64,000 nucleotides of DNA from Bacillota bacterium. GTDB taxonomy: Bacteria > Bacillota > Clostridia > Acetivibrionales > DTU013. Shown here in pieces: positions 41,939 through 50,961 of the stretch. The notes under the pieces are model-generated. The model was not told the origin of the DNA and made no database searches. It saw nothing but the letters and a program-made list of their open reading frames with translations. How positions within the stretch are numbered: the first letter of the stretch is position 1; each line of letters opens with the position of its first letter. The position numbers and the translations under genes are program-made. The DNA is taken from positions 1-64,000 of the forward strand of contig JAEZCO010000031.1 of the NCBI GenBank assembly GCA_023433505.1. Direction: 5' to 3'.

Positions 41939-44900
41939 TTATATAACCATACCCTTAACAGGGATGTCAGTTTGTCAACATCCAATGGTTTTGTAAGATA
42001 GTCACTCGCTCCAGCCTCGATACACTTCTGTTTATCATCCTTCATTGCCTTTGCTGTAAGCGCAATAATCGGAATCTTTTGAAATTTTTCCAGTCTCCTT
42101 ATTTCCTTCATTGCAGTGTAGCCGTCCATTCCCGGCATCATGATATCCATAAGCACCAGGTTAACATCCGGATTCAGTTTAAGCCTTTCTATGCCCTCCG
42201 TGCCGTTACGCCCCACAACAACCTTCATCCCTTTTTCTTCAAGCAGGCTGGACAGGGCAAAAACATTCCTCATGTCATCGTCAACCACAAGAATTTTCCT
42301 GTTTTTTAAGGAATCCTCCTTCTCTTGTTCCGATTTAATTGCCTTAATCTTATTCTGCTCGATCCTTGAGTCCAAATCATGCAAGAACAGGGTAGCCTCT
42401 GCAATAAGCCTGTTTACAGACCGGGAGCCTTTTATTATTATACTCTCGGCATACTTTCTAAGCTCTGCTTCATCGTCTAGTGTCAAAATCTTCTCCGTAT
42501 GGATGATAACCGGCAGCTCAACAATATTTTCCGCCTTAAGCTTTTCCAGAAGCTCAAACCCGGACATGTCCCTAAGCTTAAGGTCAAGAATCATGCAATC
42601 AACCGGCTCCTTCCTTAGCAGGCTTAACGCATCTGCCCCATTGTCCAAGGAAATAATTTGGATATCCTTATTGCCAATAAGCTTAGTAATTTCATCGGTT
42701 TGCTGCTTGCTTTCATCGATGATAAGCAGCTTTTTAAAAGGCTTTGATATAACGGCCCCGATTTTTTCGAATGCGGCATCCAGACTCTCCAGACTCACAG
42801 GCTTTTGCAAATACCCCACAAGCCCCTCCAAGGCTTCAAGAGGGTTTTTCAGCTCATTCCCCGATACGACGTGCACCGGTATTTTCTCTGTGGCAGGGTC
42901 TGCTTTTAAATGCTCAATAACCTTCCAGCCATTTATATCCGGAAGGCCAATATCCAAAAGCACTGCATCCGGCTCATACCTTTTGGCCAATTCCAGACCT
43001 GATTGTCCATCCTCTGCGACGATACATTTATATCCCTTATCATGGGCCAAATCCAGTAAAATTTTTGCGAACTTTTCATCATCCTCTATCATCAGTAAAA
43101 GCTTGTCTTTTGGATTGATCTTCGCCCGGTCATCCGGCACTCTTTTCATCCGCTTAGGTTCAGATACTATAGCTTTTCCTTGCTCAGCCGAGTTGGCAGC
43201 GCTATTTTTTCCGCTTCCCGCAGCCAGTGCTCCTTGACCCTTATGGCTTATTGGCAAATATAATGTAAAAGTACTGCCTTTCCCCGGTTCGCTTTGCAGC
43301 TCGATTTTACCGCCAAGAACAGCTGCCAACTCTTTGGAAATGGACAATCCAAGGCCTGTTCCGCCGTATTTTCTGCTGGTTGTTCCATCCGATTGTTTAA
43401 AGGCTTCAAATATAATTTCCTGCTTCTCTTTGGGAATGCCAATTCCAGTGTCGGATATTGCTATACGAAGCATGTCCTTTGAATTCAGATTTATATAGGG
43501 GGTTTCCTCTTCGACTGTCCTATCAACTGTCAGAGTAATACTACCGCTGCTCGTAAATTTGAAAGCATTTGATAGCAGGTTATTGATTATTTGCTGAACC
43601 CTTTGTGAATCCGAAACAATATTTTCAGGTACTCCTTTTTCAATCATAATCGCTAGATCAAGTCCTTTTTGAAAAGCAATGGGTCTGAAAGCTCTTTCGA
43701 CATACTGTACCAGTTCGCCAATCACCAATTCCTCAAAGACAAACTCCATCTTTCCCGCCTCTACCTTTGATAAGTCAAGGATATCATTGATAAGCTTGAG
43801 CAGGTCCTCCCCGGATGAATGGATTGTACGCGCAAACTCAAGCTGTTTATCCGTCAAAGGCGTATTGTCCTTTTTCTCTGAAAGCATCTGGGATAGTACC
43901 AATATGCTGTTTAGCGGAGTCCTGAGCTCATGGGACATATTTGCCAGAAATTCCGACTTATATTTGCTTGCCGTCTCAAGGTCCTTTGCTTTTTCTTCTA
44001 TCTCATTCCGGGCATTCCGAAGGTTTTCATTTTTAGTAAAAATATCATTCTTTTGAAGCTCAAGGCTTTTTGTCCGTTCCTCCAGCTCTTCGTTGATAAC
44101 CTTAAGCTCCTCCTGCTGAGATTGCATCCGCGCTTCGGACTCCTTCAGCGCTCTGGTCTGCTCCTCAAGCTCTTCATTGCTTTGCCGCAGCTCCTCCTGC
44201 TGTGCCTGCAGATGTGCTTCGGATTCTTTTAACGCTTTCGTGTGTCCCTCAAGTTCTTCATTGCTTTGCCTTAATTCTTCCTGCTGAGCCTGTAATTCTT
44301 CGGCTTGCAAGAGTGTTTTTTCAAGCAATTCCTGCGTCTTTGTATGGGACTCTACAGAGTGAATGACAGTCGCCAGTCCTGGAGCTATCCGTTCTATAAA
44401 CTCCATTTGCAAATCGGAAAATTGATGAAATGCCCCGATTTCAATAATACATTTGACTTCATTGTTGTAAATGCACGGTGTGACTAAAATATTTCCAGGA
44501 ACTGCTTCTCCTATCCCTGAGCTTATTTTGATATAATCCTCAGGTACGTTGGAAATCATTATTGTTTGCCTTTCCAAAGCGGCTTGACCGACAAGCCCCT
44601 CCCCAAGCTTAACCTCGTTTGATACGTTTTTGCGTTTTTTGTAAGCATAACTGCCAAGTAATCTGAATAGCTCCTGTTCTGTTTTAACATAAATCGTACC
44701 GATTTGCGCATCAACGTATCTGGAAATGTATGAAAGGGCACTCGCTGCAAGACTCTTTACATCCTGGGCTCCACGCAATTTTTCATTTAATTCGGTTTGC
44801 CCTGTTTTGATCCAGGCTTCATGAAGGTTTTCCATGGTTATTTCACGGATCTTATCCATAAAGGTATTAAAGTGTTTTGCCATTTCTCCCAATTCATCTT

Positions 44901-45639
44901 TCGAATTAACATTTAGCCTGAATTCAAAATCAGCATCTCCCTGTGATATTTTTTTGAAGGTTCTTGTTACTGCCTTTACAGGCGTAACTACTATCCGGAT
45001 GAACAATAACGAGATTAAAACAGCCAGTACGGCGGCTATAAGCCCTCCCACCGACATTACCAGGCCGGTTGCCCTCTCCATTTTTTTAAGTTCCTGGCTT
45101 CTTGCGTCTAAAAGCCCCTGTTCCTCTTTGATAATATCCGCAACCAAAGACTGGATATTGACCATATCCTTTTTACCCACGCCTGTTTGGACTGCAGCTA
45201 TAAGCTCTTCCATTCCGGCTTGTCCTGCGCTGACTTTTTGCCTGCCGGCTATGAGTTGATCCGTTTCCCATTGCACCCAGTTTTCGTAGCTCTTTTTTAA
45301 TTCTGAAAGTCTCGACTGTTGTAAAACATTATCGGATGTGAGGTCTTTAATTTTATTGAGATGCGTCTCAAAATCGGCTTTCCCTTGATCAAATGGGTCC
45401 AGGAAGTCATCCTTTCCGGTGATTGCATAGCCCCTGGCTCCGGATTCCATACCAATCAGACTTTTTTCTATTGCATCAGCCTCTCTTATTACATTATATG
45501 TATGAATATTCCAATCGACAGTTACATGCTCTTTGTTAAAATTAAGATAGGAATATCCGAGAACCGACAACATAAGTACAGTGACTGCTCCAAAGCCTAT
45601 AAACATTTTATGACCTATCTGAAAGTTTTTCCAGAACAC
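41935..45639 (-). CDS. Three-receiver hybrid sensor kinase (CHASE3-HAMP-GAF-HisKA-HATPase-REC3)
   Basis: About 1234 residues. TM1, a CHASE3-like external helix bundle (IREADAIEKSLIGMESGARGYAITG), TM2, HAMP, GAF (about 300-440), an imperfectly repeated coiled coil (QAQQEELRQSNEELE units), HisKA with NMSHELRTPLNS, HATPase (KYGGTGLGLSISKEL) and three receivers (Asp in VLLDIGLPDINGW, MILDLKLRDMSGF and LVLMDIMMPGMDGY). I favour GTG 45639 because GGGGGG lies seven bases upstream; the ATG six bases earlier abuts the G-run, and 45690 has no site. First gene of kinase-cheR-(cheB)-GGDEF. Confidence 0.9.
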   Translation of the reverse strand: MFWKNFQIGHKMFIGFGAVTVLMLSVLGYSYLNFNKEHVTVDWNIHTYNVIREADAIEKSLIGMESGARGYAITGKDDFLDPFDQGKADFETHLNKIKDLTSDNVLQQSRLSELKKSYENWVQWETDQLIAGRQKVSAGQAGMEELIAAVQTGVGKKDMVNIQSLVADIIKEEQGLLDARSQELKKMERATGLVMSVGGLIAAVLAVLISLLFIRIVVTPVKAVTRTFKKISQGDADFEFRLNVNSKDELGEMAKHFNTFMDKIREITMENLHEAWIKTGQTELNEKLRGAQDVKSLAASALSYISRYVDAQIGTIYVKTEQELFRLLGSYAYKKRKNVSNEVKLGEGLVGQAALERQTIMISNVPEDYIKISSGIGEAVPGNILVTPCIYNNEVKCIIEIGAFHQFSDLQMEFIERIAPGLATVIHSVESHTKTQELLEKTLLQAEELQAQQEELRQSNEELEGHTKALKESEAHLQAQQEELRQSNEELEEQTRALKESEARMQSQQEELKVINEELEERTKSLELQKNDIFTKNENLRNARNEIEEKAKDLETASKYKSEFLANMSHELRTPLNSILVLSQMLSEKKDNTPLTDKQLEFARTIHSSGEDLLKLINDILDLSKVEAGKMEFVFEELVIGELVQYVERAFRPIAFQKGLDLAIMIEKGVPENIVSDSQRVQQIINNLLSNAFKFTSSGSITLTVDRTVEEETPYINLNSKDMLRIAISDTGIGIPKEKQEIIFEAFKQSDGTTSRKYGGTGLGLSISKELAAVLGGKIELQSEPGKGSTFTLYLPISHKGQGALAAGSGKNSAANSAEQGKAIVSEPKRMKRVPDDRAKINPKDKLLLMIEDDEKFAKILLDLAHDKGYKCIVAEDGQSGLELAKRYEPDAVLLDIGLPDINGWKVIEHLKADPATEKIPVHVVSGNELKNPLEALEGLVGYLQKPVSLESLDAAFEKIGAVISKPFKKLLIIDESKQQTDEITKLIGNKDIQIISLDNGADALSLLRKEPVDCMILDLKLRDMSGFELLEKLKAENIVELPVIIHTEKILTLDDEAELRKYAESIIIKGSRSVNRLIAEATLFLHDLDSRIEQNKIKAIKSEQEKEDSLKNRKILVVDDDMRNVFALSSLLEEKGMKVVVGRNGTEGIERLKLNPDVNLVLMDIMMPGMDGYTAMKEIRRLEKFQKIPIIALTAKAMKDDKQKCIEAGASDYLTKPLDVDKLTSLLRVWLYK

Positions 45640-45757
45640 TTGCATCCCCCCATAATTGATACTCTTGTTACACGAAATGACATTATTCATTATAACACGA
45701 CAAAAATAGCTCTACAATTATGTGGTCGACCGGCTCAAAAAAAATATGATGAAATCC

Positions 45758-45850
45758 TCCGCTTGTCCGCCCCGAATTCGCCAATCCTGTGATTAAGGGA
45801 GAACCCATAAACAAAAGCTTAGGGTGCGGAGCAATAAATACGGCGGTAAA
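45758..45850 (+). ncRNA. Possible degraded ydaO/c-di-AMP-type riboswitch
   Basis: The stretch with CCAATCCTGTGATTAAGGG, AGAACCCAT and AGGGTGCGGAG resembles the first half of ydaO-type (c-di-AMP) riboswitches, where a (C)CGAATCCTG stem is followed by GGGA-ACCCA and GGGGTG. The second half (usually with GTCAGCTAACCTCG) is not seen. A hairpin terminator follows at 45869. No plus-strand gene lies downstream, so at best this is an orphan remnant. Identified by eye only. Confidence 0.25.
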
Positions 45851-45868
45851 TTAAATAGTGATAAAGGC

Positions 45869-45900
45869 AAACCTGCCCTTTTTAGTGGCAGGTTTTGTTT
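45869..45900. terminator. Terminator near end of glycosidase operon
   Basis: Stem AAACCTGCC/GGCAGGTTT with a 9-nt loop; followed by TGTTTTTG on the plus strand and GCCTTTATC on the minus strand. About 75 bp past the GH78 stop; stronger in the plus direction. Confidence 0.6.
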
Positions 45901-45970
45901 TTGAAGGCATGTTGTTTTGAAATTATAATGGCGACGATTTAATGCCGGCATAGGAATAGTCCCTACTATG

Positions 45971-48379
45971 TTATATAAGAATCTCCTGCCTGCCTCCCTT
46001 AAGGCATACCTCGGTATTATTGTATTTTATTACCCCTGTTAATTTATCCGGTAAAACAATTACACCTTTCAGTTTATCTCCTGCCAATTCAAAACAGACT
46101 GATATTTCACCGTCCGGGTGCACCATGGAACCTTCTGCAAAGGTTAGCGAGCCTAAGCCCGGGATAATTTCTACCGTAGTAAATTCCATTGAGCCCGGCC
46201 GTATTCCCAGGATAGAGGTGAAGTAATGGTACAAAGGATGGGCACCCCATGCGTGGCAGTCCGATCTCGTCATTGGGGAAAATATTTCCGGCGTCGTCTT
46301 CATTCCATCCTGCTTCATAGTAAACCAGGGCTTCATTCGGTCTATGATTTCTTCTATTTTTGCATGTTCTCTGAAAGCTTCAAAAACATAATGGCTGAAA
46401 TAGATGGTTGCAGGAGCGAGATTGGTATCCGAACCCAGTGCTTCAACCACCCTCTTGCAAACATCAGTTTCAAACGTCCTGCATATTATAGCCAAAGACT
46501 GGGAATGTTCAGAATAATATTTGTGCTCAAGATCATCGGAAAACAAACCTTTTTCTTCTACCCAAAAATGTTTTAAAATGGAATCTCTCAGCCGGTATGC
46601 CCTACGAAGATACATGGCAGCCAGCTCAGGTTCTCCGGCATATTCCTCAAGCTCCTTGGACATTAAAAGAGCCTGTAATGCCTGCAAATTAAAAATACAG
46701 TTTATACCTGCCTCCCCATGAGGCGGAATACCGCAATTCCAGCTATTATCCTCACACCAGTCAATGAAGTTCCAGCCTTCCAGGTTTTTTACCAAGCCAT
46801 CCTCATTCATATTTACAAGGACAGATTCCAAAGTCGCTCTGACTCCGGGCAACATGTTTTTAATAAAAGCCTTGTCCCTTCTCCACATTGCAAAATCATG
46901 AACCATCGCCACCCACCACAGGCAAAAGGAAGGTATGACTCCTCCCCCCATCTGTGGATAAGCGCAGTTGATCATTTTTGCCAGGTTATACCTGGAGGCT
47001 TCAAGTAATTCCACGGCCTTTACAGGCAGCCTGTTATCACTGGTAATTGCATATGTCGCCAGTACCTGTAAACGTGTATCTCCAACATACATGCGCTGTT
47101 CATAATATGGACAGTCCATATAGGTCTCATGAGCACACATCTGTAAAGAACGGAAAAGAACAGGAATAATATTTTTGAACCGTTCATCCGAGCAATTGAA
47201 CGAGCTTTCCATCCGTAACGGATATCCTGTTTCAATTAATTTAAAAGCTTCAATAATCAAAGGCTCACCGCAGGTTTTAACAATCAGTTCTATGTATCTT
47301 CCTGCATGCCACCATAAGGAATCAAACCTTCTTGACTTGCCGCCGTCAGGTTTATAGATATCGCCAACACCCTTAAAAATTTTACCATCAATAGCATCGC
47401 GGTTGCTTTTTGACAGCTGCCCATCTTCCGCAGTGTCATAGAAGGCTTCTTCCCAATGCATGCGCAGCATGCTATCTTTGCCGCCTGTAGTCACAATTAC
47501 AGGATAAGCGCAATAATAATTATCAAGGTCAATTATAATCCTTTTGAAAGAGTCAGGTTCTATTGTAATTGAACCACCGGATAACAGGTCTTTCCATAGC
47601 TTTACTTCCTGGTTCAGATTATTTTGCTTTTGAATTTTTATTCTTTCGGTTTCCATCGAAGTAATGCTTTCGCAAAATTTCACCTGTACATTGCTTATTT
47701 CCTTTTCGTACATGGCCGGTAGCTGTGCCGGCCTCATTACGTGCGAGTCGGAAATGATATTTACTGCACATCCGCCATAACCTTTATGCAGCTCAATTGC
47801 GGGCTTCCACCCTTCCCCCCCGCCCGATTCAAATCCCCAGGGGAAATCCTTTCCATCGACTTCTATTTTCGCACCCGTACATACGCCTTTTTCAATCACA
47901 CTGATAAAATCATAGCCTTCAATTTTCTTTGCAAGCCATAAGGAAGTCCCTGTGCCAAGGAGTGCAATAAACTCCTCCCCTTCGGGTGAAAAAATGAAGC
48001 CCGGGCAAATGCTCACTTGCGCGCAGTGTCTTAGCTTTCCGTAGCTCCAGGTCCTTGAAACAATTGTGTGTTTACCCGGCTGCAGCTCAAGCTCATAGGT
48101 TTCAAAATACCAATTATTCCTGTCGCCGCGCTCGCTGCCCCGGCCAATCATGGTACCGTCCAGATACAGCTCGTACCGCTCATCCGCGCTGACATGAACA
48201 CGGATTTTTGAATATTTGCCGATAGTGAATTCTTTTTTATAGGCAGTTACAAAAGGCGCACTCTGGTTGACGTCACATCCGATCCAACTGCAGGGCCATT
48301 GTACGGAAAGAAGCCAGGGCGCTTCATCTCCGGTTAATTTCTCGTTTTTATAGGGCTTTTCATTTTGCATTACTCGCAT
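45971..48379 (-). CDS. GH78-type alpha-L-rhamnosidase
   Basis: 802 residues: N-terminal beta-sandwich domains (YELYLDGTMIGRG, HTIVSRTWSYGKLRH), then a six-hairpin (alpha/alpha)6 barrel with ETYMDCPYYEQRMYVGDTRL, the GH78 equivalent of the DCPQRxERxxWxGD signature, and LEGWNFIDWCED with acidic catalytic candidates, ending in a beta domain (EIIPGLGSLTFAEGSM). GH78 enzymes release terminal alpha-L-rhamnose. No signal peptide, so it acts on imported oligosaccharides. It overlaps the upstream GH38-like gene by 20 bp and ends the ABC-glycosidase operon. Confidence 0.85.
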   Translation of the reverse strand: MRVMQNEKPYKNEKLTGDEAPWLLSVQWPCSWIGCDVNQSAPFVTAYKKEFTIGKYSKIRVHVSADERYELYLDGTMIGRGSERGDRNNWYFETYELELQPGKHTIVSRTWSYGKLRHCAQVSICPGFIFSPEGEEFIALLGTGTSLWLAKKIEGYDFISVIEKGVCTGAKIEVDGKDFPWGFESGGGEGWKPAIELHKGYGGCAVNIISDSHVMRPAQLPAMYEKEISNVQVKFCESITSMETERIKIQKQNNLNQEVKLWKDLLSGGSITIEPDSFKRIIIDLDNYYCAYPVIVTTGGKDSMLRMHWEEAFYDTAEDGQLSKSNRDAIDGKIFKGVGDIYKPDGGKSRRFDSLWWHAGRYIELIVKTCGEPLIIEAFKLIETGYPLRMESSFNCSDERFKNIIPVLFRSLQMCAHETYMDCPYYEQRMYVGDTRLQVLATYAITSDNRLPVKAVELLEASRYNLAKMINCAYPQMGGGVIPSFCLWWVAMVHDFAMWRRDKAFIKNMLPGVRATLESVLVNMNEDGLVKNLEGWNFIDWCEDNSWNCGIPPHGEAGINCIFNLQALQALLMSKELEEYAGEPELAAMYLRRAYRLRDSILKHFWVEEKGLFSDDLEHKYYSEHSQSLAIICRTFETDVCKRVVEALGSDTNLAPATIYFSHYVFEAFREHAKIEEIIDRMKPWFTMKQDGMKTTPEIFSPMTRSDCHAWGAHPLYHYFTSILGIRPGSMEFTTVEIIPGLGSLTFAEGSMVHPDGEISVCFELAGDKLKGVIVLPDKLTGVIKYNNTEVCLKGGRQEILI

Positions 48380-50927
48380 GGATGCTTTCCTCCATAGAAC
48401 CTTTTAATTTTAGTTTTATTGTGCTTATGCCAAAGCCTGCCATCCTGAAATTGATGGAATTTTGTGAATTTATTTCTTTTATAAACGCCGGTTTTTCAAT
48501 ACATTCTCCCTTTAAATCCACGATTTCAGCTGTTTCATATTTACAACCCAGGATAACCTTGCAATCATCCTCGAAGGTTTTGGCATTGAATATCCGAATT
48601 AGCATAGCCTCTCCATGGAATATTACGGCAGACACTTCAAACCCTTTTCCCTCAATGTCAAATGCAGAATACTCCTTTTTGGAAGCTTCAAATTTGCCGG
48701 ATGTGATTCCCACCTGATATGGTTCACACAGATTAATATTTTCATAGGATACGCCGGCCTCTTCCCAATTTCCTTGATGGGGAAGAATCGAGTAACTGGA
48801 TTCCTGAATACCGTTCAATGAACTTTTTCCCCACCAGAAGCCAGCTTCCCAGCCCCACCCCAGAGTAATACCCAATGGGTGATCTTTTCCATGCAGATAG
48901 CTTGTTGTCCGGTCAGAGAAAACCGCTATGCCTGCATTTTCATTTTTATCGTACAAATCCACCCAATTTAAGATTATATTGTGTTTAATATTATCCCAGC
49001 CTGAAAAAAACGTGTTTTCGTTCTTACTTTTGCATACGTCAAAAGCAGCGTTCTTATAGAGATCACCGGGGCTTAATGCTGTTGGAAATACAGCTTGCAG
49101 CTTCCAGCTATCATCATGGTTTGATTTTTTTCTTTCGGTATGCCTTTTCTCTGGTTCAATGTCCCAGGGTTCTCCTACCCAGGTTTCTTTTTCAAAATAG
49201 AATTTAACATTGAAATCAATGCGCGGCTGGCTTTTTGTAACTATAACAGAGGATTTAAAGTTATTATCCTCAATCCTTCCAAGAATCTCAACTTTTACGC
49301 GATAAGGGCCATTCTCAAGGATATTCGCTTTGGCAAAAGTATCTGTACTGCTGAACCAATTCTTTTTTTCTATAAAGTAACCGCGATATTCATTGAATGA
49401 CCTTTCATTGGTAAGGTCAACAAATTCCCTCTTCATTTTTTTGTCGTATAAACCGCTTATTATCCCGCCTTTTTCCAAATCAATTGTTATTGTGTATAGA
49501 TCGGAATGAATGACAATATATCTTCCAAGGTCTTCGGCATATACTTCCTTCAGTCCTTTGAATTCAGGCAGTTCCTTGCTTTCCTCAATGAAATAGGTAC
49601 TGAAACCCATGGAAGGAGTCTCCGCTTCAAAAACAAGCTTGCAGGCATTAATACTGCCGTCTTTCTTGTATTCTCTTGTGGGAATGATCTGAAAAGGTAC
49701 TTCCCTGCCTAAATGGTTTTTAACGGAAATGCTCCTTGTTCCAGGCAGGAGGGCAATATGCTTTTCAGCGGATGTTTTCCGCCTTCCGCCAAGCGTATTA
49801 AATACCTTTATACTTCTTGATGTTTTATCTGCCTGTGTCCCGGAAAGACCATCCTTATTCATGGAGGCTATAGCTTCATCCATTACTCTGTTACAGAGTT
49901 CTTCTGAAATCCAGGTCTCAGCTCCGGCCTGCCACGCCCAATTATTCCTGCCTTCCCTTGTTTTGGCACAAATCCATGCATCATGATGCTGTGACAATAA
50001 GAGTTGATCCCAGGCTTCGGTGAGTTTTTTCACAGGATACTTAAAACCTGAAAATACATTGGCCATCGCTGACAATTTTTCAGCTTGGACTATTTTGTTT
50101 TCAGCATCCCTTACTTGCTTTGCCATGACATGCAGTGTTTTTTCTCCCCAGGGAAGTGTGCAGAGTATATCCTCCTGCGAAAAATGCCAATCCATGATGG
50201 TTTTTGAGGCAATCTTTTCAAAATATTCACGCCAGGTAACAAATTCCAATTTTTGATCCGAAATCCTGGGCTCTGCAGCCCAGCCCAAATCCTGAAAAAA
50301 CATGCCCACCGGGTGTTCTATGCCATTTTCAATACATTTTTCCGAAAACTTCCTTTTACAATCCGCCGCCTCTGTTTCCCAGCAGTTCACCAGTTCTTCA
50401 CAGCCATACCTTGGAACACATTGAATTGAAGTACCATCGGGACCGACCCAATTTATTGTTTCCGCATTCACACCCCTAGTATAACCGCCCCAGGCTGTAC
50501 CCGGGTTTTTAAGCACCGCCCGTTTAAAGCCAAGGGATATAAGTATCTGTGGAAGTGAGCTCGTCCAGCAGGGTTCTTGTACGGCATAAGTATCAATAAC
50601 ATGATTCGGAAAATGCTTTTTTACTATTTCCAGCCCTCTGAGCAAATGCCGTATGTTGCTTTCTCCGCCTATAACCCAGCAATAGGGCTGGGCATAGCTT
50701 CCGGAGACGATTTCCGTTCTGGTATTAAGCGAGCTACTGTTCAAATACTCTTTCAGTTCATCGTAGGAGTCCGGATCGTTCATTTTAACATAATCCCAGG
50801 ATATCGGTTCCAGCTCAATACAGATTTTCCAGTCCGGATTATTTTTTAAAGCAGTAAGAACGTCCCGCCATGCGCCCTCCGGCATATGTCCCTTTATACC
50901 GCCATGATAACCGTCCACATAATACAT
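48360..50927 (-). CDS. GH38-family-like alpha-mannosidase paralogue
   Basis: 855 residues. The N-terminus (YYVDGYHGGIKGHMPEGAWR, then ELEPISWDYVKMNDPDSY) belongs to the GH38 N-terminal-domain superfamily but differs from classical alpha-mannosidases: HGG in place of the usual HxD near the start; Asp candidate in MFFQDLGWAAEP. The middle (WDQLLLSQHHDAWICAK) matches the GH38 helical domain (Q-H-H-D), and the rest is beta-rich. No signal peptide, so cytoplasmic. It lies between the classical GH38 gene and GH78 gene in one operon. Activity likely on alpha-mannosides or related sugars; not certain. Confidence 0.7.
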   Translation of the reverse strand: MYYVDGYHGGIKGHMPEGAWRDVLTALKNNPDWKICIELEPISWDYVKMNDPDSYDELKEYLNSSSLNTRTEIVSGSYAQPYCWVIGGESNIRHLLRGLEIVKKHFPNHVIDTYAVQEPCWTSSLPQILISLGFKRAVLKNPGTAWGGYTRGVNAETINWVGPDGTSIQCVPRYGCEELVNCWETEAADCKRKFSEKCIENGIEHPVGMFFQDLGWAAEPRISDQKLEFVTWREYFEKIASKTIMDWHFSQEDILCTLPWGEKTLHVMAKQVRDAENKIVQAEKLSAMANVFSGFKYPVKKLTEAWDQLLLSQHHDAWICAKTREGRNNWAWQAGAETWISEELCNRVMDEAIASMNKDGLSGTQADKTSRSIKVFNTLGGRRKTSAEKHIALLPGTRSISVKNHLGREVPFQIIPTREYKKDGSINACKLVFEAETPSMGFSTYFIEESKELPEFKGLKEVYAEDLGRYIVIHSDLYTITIDLEKGGIISGLYDKKMKREFVDLTNERSFNEYRGYFIEKKNWFSSTDTFAKANILENGPYRVKVEILGRIEDNNFKSSVIVTKSQPRIDFNVKFYFEKETWVGEPWDIEPEKRHTERKKSNHDDSWKLQAVFPTALSPGDLYKNAAFDVCKSKNENTFFSGWDNIKHNIILNWVDLYDKNENAGIAVFSDRTTSYLHGKDHPLGITLGWGWEAGFWWGKSSLNGIQESSYSILPHQGNWEEAGVSYENINLCEPYQVGITSGKFEASKKEYSAFDIEGKGFEVSAVIFHGEAMLIRIFNAKTFEDDCKVILGCKYETAEIVDLKGECIEKPAFIKEINSQNSINFRMAGFGISTIKLKLKGSMEESIHASNAK

Positions 50928-50961
50928 TGCCTTTATGCCTCCATAAATTCTTGCAGCTATT

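Noticed and set aside
42140..43237. 365-codon plus-strand frame inside the hybrid kinase
   Set aside because: Antisense to receiver and HATPase domains with intact motifs; Ser-rich shadow translation.
45861..45900. c-di-GMP (GEMM) riboswitch suggested by AAAGGCAAACC
   Set aside because: The GCAAACC motif is only the 5' side of a simple terminator hairpin; the rest of the GEMM core is absent.
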